A stretch of DNA of 64,000 nt from Amphiura filiformis (GCF_039555335.1 NC_092642.1:23479262-23543261); one strand, 5' to 3'. Shown: positions 12,217-24,301, numbered from the stretch's first letter. Notes: a model not told the origin generated them from the sequence alone. A program made the numbers and translations.

Positions 12217-12230
12217 TACTTTGAATTTGT

Positions 12231-13054
12231 ATGTATCTATCTATGTATGTATTATTGTATAGTGTATAAAGGCTCCATCAGTTTCGATCCAAATGTCGCC
12301 AAATTCATACGGGAGATCGAGGAACTTACCGAGACGGTTATGCGAAAATTTGGTTGAAAATGATCAAGAATTGGCTGCAAAAACAGTGAAAATATGAGTT
12401 AAAACGGGGTTTTTGTTATGAAAATCGGTTACCAGCCTACGCGTCACTGCAGCTGGCCGGCAGCGCGTCGGCGCCGCGTGCGTAATGCGCATTGCGCAAA
12501 TGTGCGCGTAAACGGCGCAGAGCCACACGACTTACGAGCCAGAGACCAGTGGACATGATAATACGGAAAGGACAAATAAAGGACAAAAAGGTACATGGAC
12601 GGGTCACAGGATACCGAGTGAACACGCCCGCAGACACGCTATGAGAGGACGTAATAAATACAGGAAAAGATGTGTGTTGTATAAACAACATGAAGCAGTA
12701 CTATAAAGAAAAATAAAATTATTATGGGGACAAAAAGGTACGAGCAATTAGGCCAACGGGTTAAAGTAACTAAATGAAACTGGAACGAAACAAAGAAGGA
12801 AAGAAACTAATCAGGAATTGTAAGAAAAAAAGAAGCTAAAATAATGAGAACAGAATTAAGTAAAAAACATGGAAACGGGAAATCACAAGCAGCAAATAAA
12901 AAAAAAAAGATGCTAAAAGGAAATGTAAGAAAGAACAGATTTAGAAAATAATGATTCAATGATTCTACCTGTTCATGTATTTCTTCCTGTTATAGTGAAC
13001 GCTCCCATTTACTCATCTAGCGGGGACCCGCGCGAAGCGCGGGTATCCCGCTAG
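12231..13054 (+). mobile_element. Non-autonomous Helitron 2, 5'-truncated
   Basis: Same interior and 3' hairpin/CTAG as Helitron 1, but it begins inside the ATGTATCTATC run and lacks the TC...TATAAATAGGGG end. Its 3' CTAG (13051-13054) touches the TC of Helitron 3 directly. It contains the same GC-rich block with the CAGCGCGTCGGCGCC motif. Confidence 0.9.
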
Positions 13055-13782
13055 TCTTACTATAAATAGGGGAATGTTGTATGTATCTATCTATCTATAT
13101 GTATCTATGTATGCCTATAAAGGCTCCGTCAGTTTCGATCCAAATGTCGCCAAATTCATACGGGAGATCGATGAATATACGGGAACGTGTTTAAACTTTA
13201 TTTGGTTGAAAACGGTCAAGAATTGGCTGCAAAAACAGTGAAAATATGGGTAAAAACGTTTTTTTTTGTTATGAAAATCGGTTGTCAGCCTACGCGTCAC
13301 TGCAGCTGGCCGGCAGCGCGTCGGCGCCTCGTGCGTAATGCGTACTACGCCAATGGGCGCGTAACCGGCGCAGAGCCACGCGACTGTGAGCCAGAGACCA
13401 GTGGACATGATAATACGGAAAGAAGGAAAAATTAAGGACAAAAAGGTACATGGACGGGTCACGGGATTATGATAACGGATGATAACAGAATTAAATAAAA
13501 ACATGGAAATGGGAAATCACAAGCAGCAAATAAACAAAGAAGCTAAAGGGAAATGTAAGAAAGAACAGATTTAGAAAATAATGGGAAATAGGTTAAATAA
13601 ATAAATAACATAGAAACGGAAAATCACAAGCTAAAGAAACTAAAAAAGAAAGTGTAAGAAGAGACAGGTTTAGAAAAATAAAATGTACCTTTTCAATGAT
13701 TCTACCTGTTCAGTAATTATTCCTGTTATGGTGAACGCTCCCATCTAGCGGGGACCCGCGCGAAGCGCGGGTATCCCGCTAG
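13055..13782 (+). mobile_element. Non-autonomous Helitron 3
   Basis: Full 5' end (TCTTACTATAAATAGGGG) and full 3' end (hairpin, then CCCGCTAG at 13782). It follows Helitron 2 with no base between. It is shorter than Helitron 1 through internal deletions. Confidence 0.92.
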
Positions 13783-15611
13783 TAATAATAAAAGGCCAAA
13801 TACAATCATGAATACTACTACTAGTATGCCAGCCATGGTTTGTCTCAAAGCTCACGAGTGGTTTGAAAACAAATGCGAAATGCGATTTTTTTTTTATTCC
13901 CGACTTTTTTCATGGTATTTGGAGAAAAAAATATGATTTTCGCCGAATTTTTCTGGAAAAACTATTAAAAAAAATTTTTTTTATCAAAATTCCGCATTTC
14001 TTTTTTTCCAAATCTGACGAGCTTTGAGACAAACCTTTTTTTTTTGCCTAATAATATGTATGTGTACTTCATTACATGATTATAGCTTGATCGAAATTCC
14101 GCGCGAAAAGTGGGCGATCTTTTCCTTTAGACCACACCCTCGCTATTATAACAAATGAATGATAATGGACTAAATAAAATTACATTCATGCATTACTTTT
14201 GCATCAAGGTTAAACAGGGCGTTGATAAATGAGGGAAATTATGGGGTGAAAAACAAGGTTAAAACAACTTTTTTGTTAATTTGTAAACAAGTTAAAACAG
14301 CTATTCTGCTAGGAAGTTTTTGTCTCAAAAGTGACGAAATGAAGAATTTGTGAAATGAGGGAATTTTTAAAGAAGAATATTTCATGTTTTTTGTGAAATT
14401 CGCCATCTTGAATAAAAGCAGAATTGCGTCACATATAAACATAGTAAAAACCTGTCAAACGTGCTTGAAAATGCTTGATACGCGAGCGTAAATCATCGTC
14501 AAAACGAGCAAACATCAAAAGCTTGTACTACGCGAAGTGTTGGAGTTTGCATCATCGGTTTTGCATTCAGCTCTTTTATGATAAAAATGTGGATTTTGGA
14601 AGAATAAAATAAAGCTTATTCGATTAATGGTTGTATTGCTAAATTGCATGACACCATGTAAAGCAATGGAAATTTGGAAGAAAACAGTGCCGACCACGAC
14701 GGGTAAAGCGGCCGTAAAAGTTGCTTAAATGACACGTGGCGAAAAAACTTGGCGATGATTGAGTGACTAAAGCACACAGTAACTACATGTATCGTGGATA
14801 GTTGATAGATTTCTCGATCAACACATAGCCTGATGGCAAGGACACCCTCCATCACGTCACTACGATTTCCACTGAATTCACCATCACCTGATTCATGATT
14901 TTGACATTGTCATTGGTCATTGCATGACATGATTGGTACTAATAATTGTAAGCTTTGCCTTGATAATGAGCTAGCTAGAAAGTCAAAGAGCTACATACTG
15001 CAGTTACTGTCCGTTTTCCTATACACAATACACAGTGCTCTCACCATTGACGCGTGACCCCTACAAATGATGTACGTTGCAAGAATGGGCACTTGCCTAG
15101 TTAACATCACTGTGTGAAAAATAACCAGCCAATATGTTAGCTATTCTCCAAACTTCTAGCAAATATATTTCTCTAACATGACCTAAAATTACAGCTAGGT
15201 TAGATGTTCAGAAATAGTCGCACTTTTGTAAAATATGAGTGAGGGCAAGGCATAGCTAGCCAACTCCCCGTGTTAATTGAATGGAGATTTGACCGAAAAT
15301 ATTGGTATCGGACCGCTCACTTCTGAAGGATGCCACAAAAAACGGTACAAGCTACATCTTAACTATTCTCTGGCAATCATCATGATGAGTTTCTTATAAA
15401 GTATGCCGAAATTGGGTACTGTAGGTGATTGACAAAGGGTCGCACTTTTCTGATAAATAAGTGACAGTGAACATGAAATATCAGCGCCCATAAACCCAAG
15501 TTAGTAGCTAGTTAGTGGAGGCCGTCACGGACTGATTATTGATTATTGAAGTGCCTTATTAATAGATACGCACGATTTAGGGCAAGCAAAACAAACCGGG
15601 ACACTTTTGGA
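13783..15611. other. Non-coding, nothing recognised
   Basis: AT-rich with homopolymer runs near 13890-14050. Short minus-strand frames at 14239-14855 overlap one another, have biased composition and show no motif. I do not regard them as genes. Confidence 0.4.
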
Positions 15612-15613
15612 GA

Positions 15614-15662
<49 letters not shown>

Positions 15663-15680
15663 GACATCATCATCATCATC
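15612..15680. repeat. (CAT)n microsatellite
   Basis: An uninterrupted run of CAT triplets with one GACAT variant near 15661. Confidence 0.95.
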
Positions 15681-16289
15681 ACTTTCTACATTTTTCTAAA
15701 CAACATAGGGCCTACCGTTTTAATAAGATTTTTTTCTTGAAATGCATGTAACTATAATTATTGTTTAGAGCGTGATGAAATAAAACATCACGATTTTCAT
15801 CACGGAACAAAGTAATACATAAGACATCGTTTGTTTGATTGCAATCAACCGCGACAGTTCGTCTCACACACATAACAATGCACTGCGATCAAATAGGTTG
15901 ATGACAACATTTGATTGAATGGACTGCACTGCGCCATGATTACGTGCACCGGTTCAAATCCTTTGTTTGGAGCCAATCAATAATTTCACGTACAGCCTCT
16001 ATGCAAATTAGAGTTTACGCACGCTGCAGCTGGGGGTAATCGACCGAAGCTGGTTGCCGTTAGTGATCGAATGCATGAGCTTATTTGCTTTACTGAATCG
16101 ATTTACTGGATTAATTTCCTGTTAACTGGGTTTAATGCCACAAAGGTCGAATCGCCTTTGCCATGGACCATGACTGCATCATGAGCTAGAAACTGCTACT
16201 TGTGAAAACAGTAAAGTAAAATCCCTTTTAGGCATGGTTCATTACATTTACATGCATCATCAAGTAGTAGATCATAGTAGATTGTGTGT

Positions 16290-16560
16290 GTTGTCCATCT
16301 CTTTGAAATACTGAGACGAAATTTTGTAGATAATGGTCAAGAATTGGCCTTAAAATCTGTAAAAAAGTGAGTTTTTCGGGCAACTATATAGGCCTCCTAG
16401 CAGCTGTTTGTGTATGGGCTATGGCAACCAACGCGTCCATATAACTAGCAGAAAGCGTGCCGTCGTTAGCGCTTCGGTGTACACGCCGTGCGCCACTTGA
16501 CTCGCACGCACGGGTGCGCATAGCCAACTTGCGCACGGGGTATGGTATACGGAATTAGGT
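16290..16560 (+). mobile_element. Diverged Helitron fragment
   Basis: GAGACGAAATTTTG, then GGTCAAGAATTGGC and a GC-rich block with CGCACGCACGGG, match in order the interior of the Helitrons at 11254-13782. No clear ends remain. Confidence 0.55.
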
Positions 16561-17777
16561 CTACTAAATATTGTAAAGGTTCGTAAGGAAGGAAGCAAAC
16601 ATAATAAAGAAAGAAAGAAAGAAAGAAGAAGAGAATGAAAGAGTGAGGGAGCTAAAAAGGAAATAAAGAATGGACAGATTATTAACCTTTTCAGTGAAGG
16701 ACGATACATGGATCATGGGGTATAACCGTATACAGGGGTACGGGGTTATGATTTAGGGTATTTATGTTTAAAGCAATTCGGCGTGGTATTAAACGCCATT
16801 AGGCCCTAGGCTTGGCATTTCGCTAGTGATGTATAATACACCAGTATGAAAAAGCAGAAGCTGCTCAATTCTGAGTTGATTCTCATTGGGTTTAATCTCT
16901 TTGCTCATAACAGATATAAGGAAAACATACCTAAAGTACCCGGACCTTTATAGTGACCTGACACCTCATTTAAGTTTTCGGTCAATCCATACACTGCAAG
17001 AGGTAAATGGAATTGTATTCATACAACCAATAGAAATTGACTGGGCAGCGACAGGCCATAATAACAAACCATTATGGTTTTCATAACCAAATTGGACGCA
17101 ATAACTTTCAATAAGCCTTTATTATGTATTATTGATATTAGTATTACAAAACATGTTTGTGCTTTGCTCCTTTGCTGATAAATATTATATCTACCTGTAT
17201 TCACTCAGTTTGGGATATTTATTTTTGGTCATGATGAAATTATTACAGTAAAAGTAGAACAAGCATAATGCATCATATTTTTGGTTGTCCTTTTGAATCT
17301 TCCCACTTTTAAGTATGTTAATCCACATATCAAACTTCTTTCAAGCCCTGTGAACCATATAAAACCTATTCATACCCATTCAACTGATTCATACTGTTGT
17401 GTCATTAATGATAATAGCTATGGGATATATCCCAACATTCCTTGCCGTAAAAACAACAAAATTGCTTGTTCCGCAGTAAATACATACAAAGTACTTCACG
17501 TTCAAAGTTTAATTAAATTACTTGCTTTGTTTTTAAGAAGCTCAATGCTTTCATTAAGTTTTCAGAAGCTATCCACATGCCCCAATATCTGTGTGGTCTT
17601 AGTTATTTTCAGTTTTGTATGTTTACTCTTCAGCTCCACTGCAATGCATGCAGGGATAGCACTTATTGCTGAGAGGATCCTTGTCCCCATCTGATCACAA
17701 ATATATCCTACCTATCTCAATATGCAAGAGGTGTCAGGCTAATATAAAAATGCTATAATATTAATCAGAGAGTAGTT
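16561..17777. other. Non-coding, nothing recognised
   Basis: A purine-rich GAAA run at about 16600-16640. Open frames at 16419-16709 (-) and 17281-17694 (+) lack motifs or splice context and look accidental. Confidence 0.4.
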
Positions 17778-19455
17778 ATTCTTGAGAGGGCACTCACCTC
17801 ATTTGCATGGCAAAATTACCCGTCTCCTCTGCAGCCAATTTGGTTTCGCTCCATCGAAATCAAGCTGGTCACGGAGGAGACTACTTTCCTTTGTGTTTGT
17901 TCATTTGTGTATGGAGAGCCCTTCTTGGAGTCCGTTTGGACTCAGGCTACGCTCTCAGCTAGAGTCCGACGCTGCATTGTACTAGAAACACCTTCTCTGT
18001 GAACTCGCTAGAGCAAGGAAAATAAAAACTGGTTTCATTACTATCTGTTTTTGAGCTTTTTTGCAGGTCTGCGACCATGGTGTTACCACAACTGTCTTTG
18101 CGTCATTAACATGTGCTGGAGTCTAGCACAGGTCAACCAAAGTAGGAAGTTTCTCATCCAAAAGAATGAGAAAATTTAAATTCTCACCATTTTGGCCGTT
18201 TCTCATCAAAATGTCCGTTTTCTCATCCAAACTTCCTTTAGTGTATTAAGTTAGGCCTATTGATCCTAAATTTGCTGGTAGGGTAAAACTCGTTTTAGGG
18301 GGGTGTTTAAATAAGTTGGCCACACATGCGTATAGGCCTACATTATCATACTTGAGTGCCCCTCCCCCCTCCCCGGTGAAATTTGAGACTCATTTGGTCA
18401 CCGTCCTATTAAAGCGTCCTTGCCCACACGAGTCGCCCAGGAGTAGGCCCTACCCGGCATTATTAATTATTAGTGGTTAGCCTCCCTAAATACAGTCGCG
18501 TATCGTGTTGTCAATTATCGTTACTTGTGTCCATGGATATGACCCCATGTATAAGTAGTCTTCATAGAATTCACACAGTCTATGCCATGTCATTTACGGA
18601 TACAAAGAGGATAATAATGTTGAGGGCGCCCACAAAATCTTACACCGTCTTACACAATGTTCCAAGGCAAAGTTCAGTTTAATATTTACTCATCGTACAA
18701 ATACAGACGTTTTATTGTGTGATGATGTTGTCTGGATGGGTGGACAGTTGTCACACTGTGGAAAAACAACAACCGGGAATCCGCATTCATTTACAAATAG
18801 CATTAAATTAGTATCACATAGTGGCCTCCGTGCAGTGGAAAACCGAAATGAAAATGACAAAAAAAACCGGATCCACCTGTACGCCTATAAAATGGGCACA
18901 GAAATTTGTCTCAAATATGAATGAATTTTAAGAAACATACGGGATATGATGAACCAATGACCTGACGCCATGATAGTAGGATCTATTAGTCGTTTTATAT
19001 ACAATGTATATACCGTGTTGTCATAATACCAATATTTGACATAATATATAACGAGTAATATTTAGTATTGTAAATATGCAGTTCATATGCACAAACGAAC
19101 ACTGATCTTTATGATATTCAGGTTGTTGTACATCTCATATAACATGTCATATAGGAGGTCATATGTGTTGACCTTCTCCTATTGTATTTGTTCATCTGTG
19201 TATGGAGAGGATTAGCGCCATTAAAACTCCATCAGTATTTGGGCGTAGTTCAGTGAACTCACCAGATTGCTATTCCAAGTACTTTGATAAATACAGATAA
19301 TATGTATTAATGGGTCGAGGCGATTGCATTGAAAAACTAATAAATTATTCATAACAGTTACGTAATCAATCGATAGTGCGGACACTTTTCATTTACAAAC
19401 CACCAAAATTCGTAATCTTTTAGCGTTGGAAAAGAAACCACGTGAATAGAGTGTC
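17778..19455 (+). mobile_element. TIR DNA-transposon derivative, copy A
   Basis: The left end ATTCTTGAGAGGGCACTC (17778-17795) is the exact reverse complement of the right end of the related copy at 38855-39784. Homology to that copy runs 17805-18005 and about 18790-19455, separated here by about 0.78 kb (18006-18785) absent from the other copy. The right TIR is lost: the match ends at GAGTG, 43 bases before the first coding exon of the ankyrin gene. Confidence 0.75.
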
Positions 19456-19514
19456 ATAGCCCTGATATTAATAATAGAATGTTTTGTTCAATTTTCAGTG
19501 TGAAGTAGGTGAGC

Positions 19515-20580
19515 ATGGAAGGTGATGATTCTATGATAGACCAAGAAGTTATGTCATTTTCTTCAGCATCATTAATAGACACCAACATGCCAATATCAAC
19601 CACACCAACTAATATCAATGCCATCATCCTCAATAGTCAGATACCAGGTGCACAGAGACTATGTACAGTCACAGACTCAGACACTTCTCCAGCAACCACA
19701 TGTCTTTCCTTAACTCATCAAGGACAGGCTGGTATTAGCATGACCAATCAAGGCCAGGCTGGTGTAAGCCATCAAGACCATACTGCTGTCAGCTTCACCC
19801 AACAAGGTCAGACTTGTGTAGGTATCACTCACCAAGTCCAAACTGGTGTAGGCATCACTCACCAAGGCCAGGCTAGTATAATAGGTGTCTCACGTCAAGG
19901 TCACACTGGTATGGGTGTCGCCCGTCAAGGCCAATCTGGTAGAAGCACCACTCATCAAGGACAGGCTCGTATAATAGGTGCTGTCCATCAAGGCCAGACT
20001 GGTGTAGGCATCACCCATCAAGGCAAGGCTATTCTAGGTGTCACCCATCAGGGCCAGACTGGGGTAGGCACCCCCCATCAAGGCAAGGCTATTCTAGGTG
20101 TCGCCCATCAAGGACAAGGAGGTGTAGTTGTCACCCATCATGGGCAAACTGGTGTTGTCGTCTCCCATCAAGACCAGTCTGGTGTAGTTGTCGCCCATCA
20201 AGGACATGCTGGTATAGGCACCCATCAAGGCCAGGCTGCTATTGGTATCAGCCATCAAGGCCAAACTGGTATAGTAGATGTCACCCGTCAAGGCCAGGCT
20301 GGTGTAGTCGTCACCCATCAAGGCCAGTCCGGTGTAGTCGTCACCCATCAAGGCCAATCTGGTGTAGTTGTCACTCAGCAAAATCAACCTAGTGTAGGTA
20401 TTTCTCAAGCTCAGATGCCAATCATCAGTACTGCTGGAACTACTTTGAGATTACCACAAATTGTAGCTGTTGAAGGGGGTATCAAACCAGACATATCATT
20501 GTGTTCCAGAGTTTTGAAATCTTTCAGTGATCAGGACCAAGCTAGCTCAGATTTGGAAGTGCAATCAGTTATGTTTCCAG
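19515..20580 (+). CDS. ANKRA2: Ankyrin gene coding exon 1: N-terminal domain with decapeptide repeats
   Basis: The exon begins after an ATTTTCAG acceptor (19491-19498), so a non-coding first exon must lie upstream. The first ATG in frame is 19515. It encodes 355 residues and ends CCA G at a GTAAGG donor, phase 1. Residues about 65-295 are roughly 22 tandem copies of a decapeptide near G-Q-[TAS]-G-V-[GV]-[IV]-[TS]-H-Q, with occasional 9- to 11-residue variants. The last 40 residues (LCSRVLKSF, SSDLEVQSVMFP) match the conserved pre-ankyrin region of ANKRA2, which ties this exon to the downstream ones. The repeat block is much longer than anything in the vertebrate proteins. Reading on past the donor meets a stop at 20598-20600, so a retained intron would give a truncated protein. 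Confidence 0.9.
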
Positions 20581-20610
20581 GTAAGGTTTTAGATAATTAA
20601 GTAATATAAT

Positions 20611-20863
20611 ACCATAAAACCTCGATAGTCAGCATATGTGCTTACTATCGATCGCTTTTAAAACATGCAAACATGAAGTGCCCCATCCACAAAAGTGTAA
20701 AAGGTTTTGAGCAAATCATCGATACACATAGTTAAATACGAACAAGTAAACCTGCAAATGTGTGTCTCAACCCCATAAGCGCCGGGGTTGAGATACAATT
20801 TCATGTTTTCAAAAGCGCTCGATACTAAAAGTAAGCACATGCTAACTATCGAGTTTTTACGGT
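20611..20863. mobile_element. Palindromic TIR element (MITE), copy A
   Basis: ACCATAAAACCTCGATAGT at the left pairs with ACTATCGAGTTTTTACGGT at the right. A second inner pair (GCTTACTATCGA / TCGATACTAAAAGTAAGC) makes the whole element nearly self-complementary. TA dinucleotides flank both ends. It lies in intron 1. Confidence 0.8.
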
Positions 20864-21777
20864 AATACATTATGTAGAGTATGTCACTTATTATAACAAA
20901 TTATGAGAAGGATAATATAGTCTGGGCCATCTGAAGATGTGTGATCCAACACCTGAATAAATAAAACACTCTTTATTCACCCAAGAAATTATAATCAGTC
21001 CAAGGTCGCAAATCAGAATAACAGAAAATCTTGTTTAGAAATAGTGTGAGGCAAACCTGTATGCCTAGGTTACAAGACCAGAGACATGTTTCACAGTTAT
21101 GCCCACATTATACTACTAGCAAGATCACTGTACCATTTTCTGACCTGATAGGGTGTGGCAGGGATCTCAAATGCTAGCATTCGCATATAATGCTGGCTGA
21201 ACTTACAAATGCAGGACCTTACAGATGCTGCATAAATGCTAAGCAGCTGCCTCAACGTGTATATGTCACTGCCACAAGGTGAAAAATGGGATAGTGATGA
21301 AATGCCAGTAGTACTTGTACAATATAACTACCAACAAAGTGCATTTCAGTTGTGGCTAATGCAGGCATGAGAATTTTCAGTTTTAAGACTGAATTCAGCT
21401 TGTTTTTTTAAGTCAAAATTTTTGCAGCTTTATCTAATTTCAGCCTGTTTTTGGTACTTTTTGCCCATTTTCATTTTTTTTGGAGAGTGTAGTCTCATGC
21501 CTGCTAATGATGTCCTTAAAAAGTTGCCCTGAAGTGATCTGGTTATGATTTCATGCTAGCGACTGGCGACTTCTAATTGGCAATCTCATTTTGTATCAAG
21601 AAGCGACAAATGTAGTGCTATGGGAATAGGTCATACAAAATGCTACACTCCTTGCGATGATCGCAAGTGGGTCAAGCTTGGTAGAATGTTGCTTGTAAGT
21701 TTGTGCCTCTTATTTTTGTGTGTGTATGTATTAACCAATTTTTGGTTTACATTTCTGCACGATTATTTTCATAACAG
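20864..21777. other. Ankyrin gene intron 1, remainder
   Basis: No repeat pair or credible frame was found. The frame at 21620-21823 only overlaps the next exon out of context. Confidence 0.5.
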
Positions 21778-21872
21778 AAACCAGAGGTTTGCTGCCAACA
21801 GTGAAACGCATCTGTCCCAGTAGATCATCATCATCAAGTAAATCAAGTAAATCCAGCTACTCACCAATGAGG
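21778..21872 (+). CDS. ANKRA2: Ankyrin gene coding exon 2
   Basis: It follows TTTTCATAACAG and ends ATG AGG at a GTAGGA donor. It takes phase 1 from exon 1 (G + AA) and leaves in phase 0. It encodes ETRGLLPTVKRICPSR, a Ser/Lys run and SSYSPMR. SPMR joined to QPTTLTN of exon 3 matches the ANKRA2 SPI-K-Q-STTLTN segment. An alternative acceptor 24 bases downstream (CCAACAG at 21801) would keep the same frame. The Ser-Lys run makes this part disordered and basic. Confidence 0.8.
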
Positions 21873-22840
21873 GTAGGATTTTTCCGTGTTACAAAATTTA
21901 AATTCCGTGTTACAAAATTTAAATTCCGTGTTACAAATTGGACGATTCCGTGATTTTCCATTTTACATTATAAAGCACTGAAAAGTGAATACAAGCATGT
22001 TTTTTAAAGTGTGTCTTATATAATTATATGTACCTTTTTACTGTAGTGTCCCCTCAACATCCCCATTAAAATTAAGCATCATCAATTGTCTTGTGTGTAC
22101 TTCCGATAGCTTTATCGGCCAGAATCTTGAATCGTAGGCCTAGAATAAATGCTAGAATGGATTGTTTAATCGTTGATTACTGCTAAATTATTACTTTTCT
22201 TTGTTTTATTTGGCAAATCAACACAAAAGTTAGACATTTTACACAGTTTTTCACTATTTTGTGGCATTTTCAAATTTCCGTGAGCAAACCCCGAATTCCG
22301 TGAATTTTTCCGTTTTTCCGTATCACGGAGAAATCATGGCTTTAGGTATTGGGTTGTCAGGTCAGGGGTCACATACACTGTAGCCTCACAAAATCATTAA
22401 ACTCTTAATTCAATTTATAGACCATTTTTCCGCACTTCACCAATTGGTATCAATTTTCTTTTTTAACCGAAGCACAAAACACTGTTTAATTTTGCAATTA
22501 AAATGTACATCAACATCATGTAGCCAGTCATTGTTTAAATTTGGCAAAATTTTATTTATATATTTTGCATTTGTGTACAGCACACTTTTGATATACAGGT
22601 CATAGTCTAATTTCTCCACTATCACCAATAGTTGTAACTATAACAATAGTATACTTAGTCATGCAACTTTAGTCAATATATTATTGAATCAGTACTAGAA
22701 TATGTAGTATGATATTTTGAACCTGTTTCTCATTCACTTTCATTCTGTCTTGCCAGTAACTTAAGCTAAATATTGCATTACTCATATTAAGCTATTTGGC
22801 TACATAATTTCATCTTTTGATATCTTTTGGTATTTTTCAG

Positions 22841-22907
22841 CAACCAACAACACTCACAAATGCCAAAAGAGGGAATGTTCAAACAACAACCCCAACATTT
22901 TTACCAG
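22841..22907 (+). CDS. ANKRA2: Ankyrin gene coding exon 3
   Basis: Between TATTTTTCAG and GTAAGA. Enters in phase 0 and leaves in phase 1. Encodes QPTTLTNAKRGNVQTTTPTF and LP. The TLTN..RGN motif is the conserved linker before the ankyrin block in ANKRA2 and RFXANK and is the best anchor for the reading frame. Confidence 0.88.
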
Positions 22908-22949
22908 GTAAGAGTTGCTTAGCATCCATTATGTTTACAATGATACAAA

Positions 22950-23185
22950 TGTGACACGATCTGGTCCATGGGGGCCAAATTTGAAACTGAGATATAAGGT
23001 AAAAATATGGAGTAAAAAACAATAAAATACATAAGAAATAGGCATCAAAAAACTTTAGAACCAAGTATGCTAGACCTTTGGTGTTTTCAGTAAATGATAG
23101 CCTATTGTATGTATAATGTAATAATTACAGTAACTCAATTTTCAAAAATGCCTCCTTTGGCCCCCATGGACTAGATCGTGTCACA
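22950..23185. mobile_element. MITE with 30-base TIRs
   Basis: The left end TGTGACACGATCTGGTCCAT, continuing into GGGGGCCAAA, is the near-exact reverse complement of the right end at 23156-23185. It is 236 bases long, in the intron after exon 3, with no coding capacity. Confidence 0.88.
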
Positions 23186-23574
23186 TATAACCTCTAACAC
23201 TTGAAAGTTGAATGGAATGATAGTCAAATTAAGAAATGCAGAAACATCCTAAGAACAAGCAAATATGAAATAAAGAAGGGAAAATGGAATCCTTCAGTGG
23301 AATCATTTGGAAGGGAAAATATACTTTTTCAAACAAAGAAATACACTACAAATTGTGGAAATGTTGTAATCTTTGTATAAAATTTGCCTCAATTTCCTAG
23401 TAACTCCATGTGTGACATTCAAGGTTGTGGAATGTTTATTTTAATTGTCCCAGCTCAATCAGCACACTGGAATGCTGGTCAAGTCTGAATAGCCCCTCTC
23501 TAGCAACTATAAAGCTCGTCATGAGTGGGTGTCCTCCATATTCTACTTAAGCAAAGAAGTTGAGGAGTACATAT

Positions 23575-23832
23575 ACCGTAAAACCTCAATAGTTAGCATA
23601 TCTGCTTACTATTGAGCGCTTTTAAAACATGCAAACATGAAGAGCGCCATCCACAAAAGTGTTAAGGGTTTTGAGCATATCATCAATATACATAGTTGGG
23701 ATACGAACAACTAAACCTGCAGATGTGTGTCTCAACCCCATTAGCTCAGTTGGTAAAGCGCCAGACTTTGGTACAATTTCATGTTTTCAAAAGCGTTACT
23801 CGATAGTAAGCACATATACAAAACTATCGAGT
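23575..23832. mobile_element. Palindromic MITE, copy B, with tRNA-like insert
   Basis: Same family as 20611-20863: ACCGTAAAACCTCAATAGTT at the left and matching interior. The extreme right TIR is missing after CTATCGAGT. In place of the copy A bases at the centre it has a tRNA-like segment (23736-23775). Confidence 0.78.
23736..23775 (+). other. tRNA-like half (A-box region) inside MITE copy B
   Basis: TTAGCTCAGTTGGTAAAGCG, followed by CCAGACTTTGGTA, has the form of a tRNA D-arm with a Pol III A box plus part of an anticodon arm. No B box (GGTTCRANNCC) follows, so it is not an intact tRNA gene. Confidence 0.55.
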
Positions 23833-23964
23833 ATGCCCATCATTAAAAATCAATTTACAATGCACAATGCGAAACCCAGAAGGTGAAACATTCTATAAAT
23901 CATGTCAGTGTCATTAAAGAATGGAATGTCTAATAGGGGCATAACCTCAATTTCTTACATGTAG

Positions 23965-24009
23965 AACTACCACCACACCTTGGATCAGTTTTGAGGAGAA
24001 ACTTGAGAG
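23965..24009 (+). CDS. Possible cassette exon of the ankyrin gene
   Basis: This 45-base segment between CTTACATGTAG and a weak GTAACT donor (GAGAG|GTAAC) would enter and leave in phase 1 and encode ELPPHLGSVLRRNLR. Including or skipping it preserves the frame. There is no clear counterpart in the vertebrate proteins, so it may be optional or fortuitous. Confidence 0.35.
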
Positions 24010-24197
24010 GTAACTTAAATTTTCCTCTTGAGCAAACACACAAATTGTGTAGGCCTGGATACATGTACATTACCACACACATCATTACTCCAAATTTGAG
24101 CACCTAATGCATAAAGCTAACTTGACTGTTCGTAGCAACCCGAAGTATTGTAAAATGCCATTCCTTCTGATGAGTTGTTGTTGTTTATATTTTGCAG

Positions 24198-24301
24198 AGG
24201 ATATGACCATCCATCAGTTAGCTGCTCAAGGAGAATTGTCATTACTAAGTGAAAGAATGGAGAGCTTGGAAATGGAAAAAGTTGACAAAACTGATGTTCA
24301 G
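24198..24301 (+). CDS. ANKRA2: Ankyrin gene coding exon, start of the ankyrin block
   Basis: Between ATATTTTGCAG and GTAAGT. Enters in phase 1 (G + AG) and leaves in phase 0. Encodes EDMTIHQLAAQGELSLLSER, then MESLEMEKVDKTDVQ. SIHQLAAQGEL is the hallmark start of the first ankyrin helix in RFXANK and ANKRA2. It is 104 bases long, with no irregularity. Confidence 0.92.

Noticed and set aside
11284-13504. Recurring frames of 67-129 residues within the Helitrons
   Set aside because: They recur because the elements are copies of each other; frames and ends differ between copies and show no Rep, helicase or other motif.
20094-20408. Minus-strand frame with repeated MGDDYT-like peptides
   Set aside because: It is the antisense shadow of the decapeptide-coding exon; the + strand continues into conserved ANKRA2 sequence.
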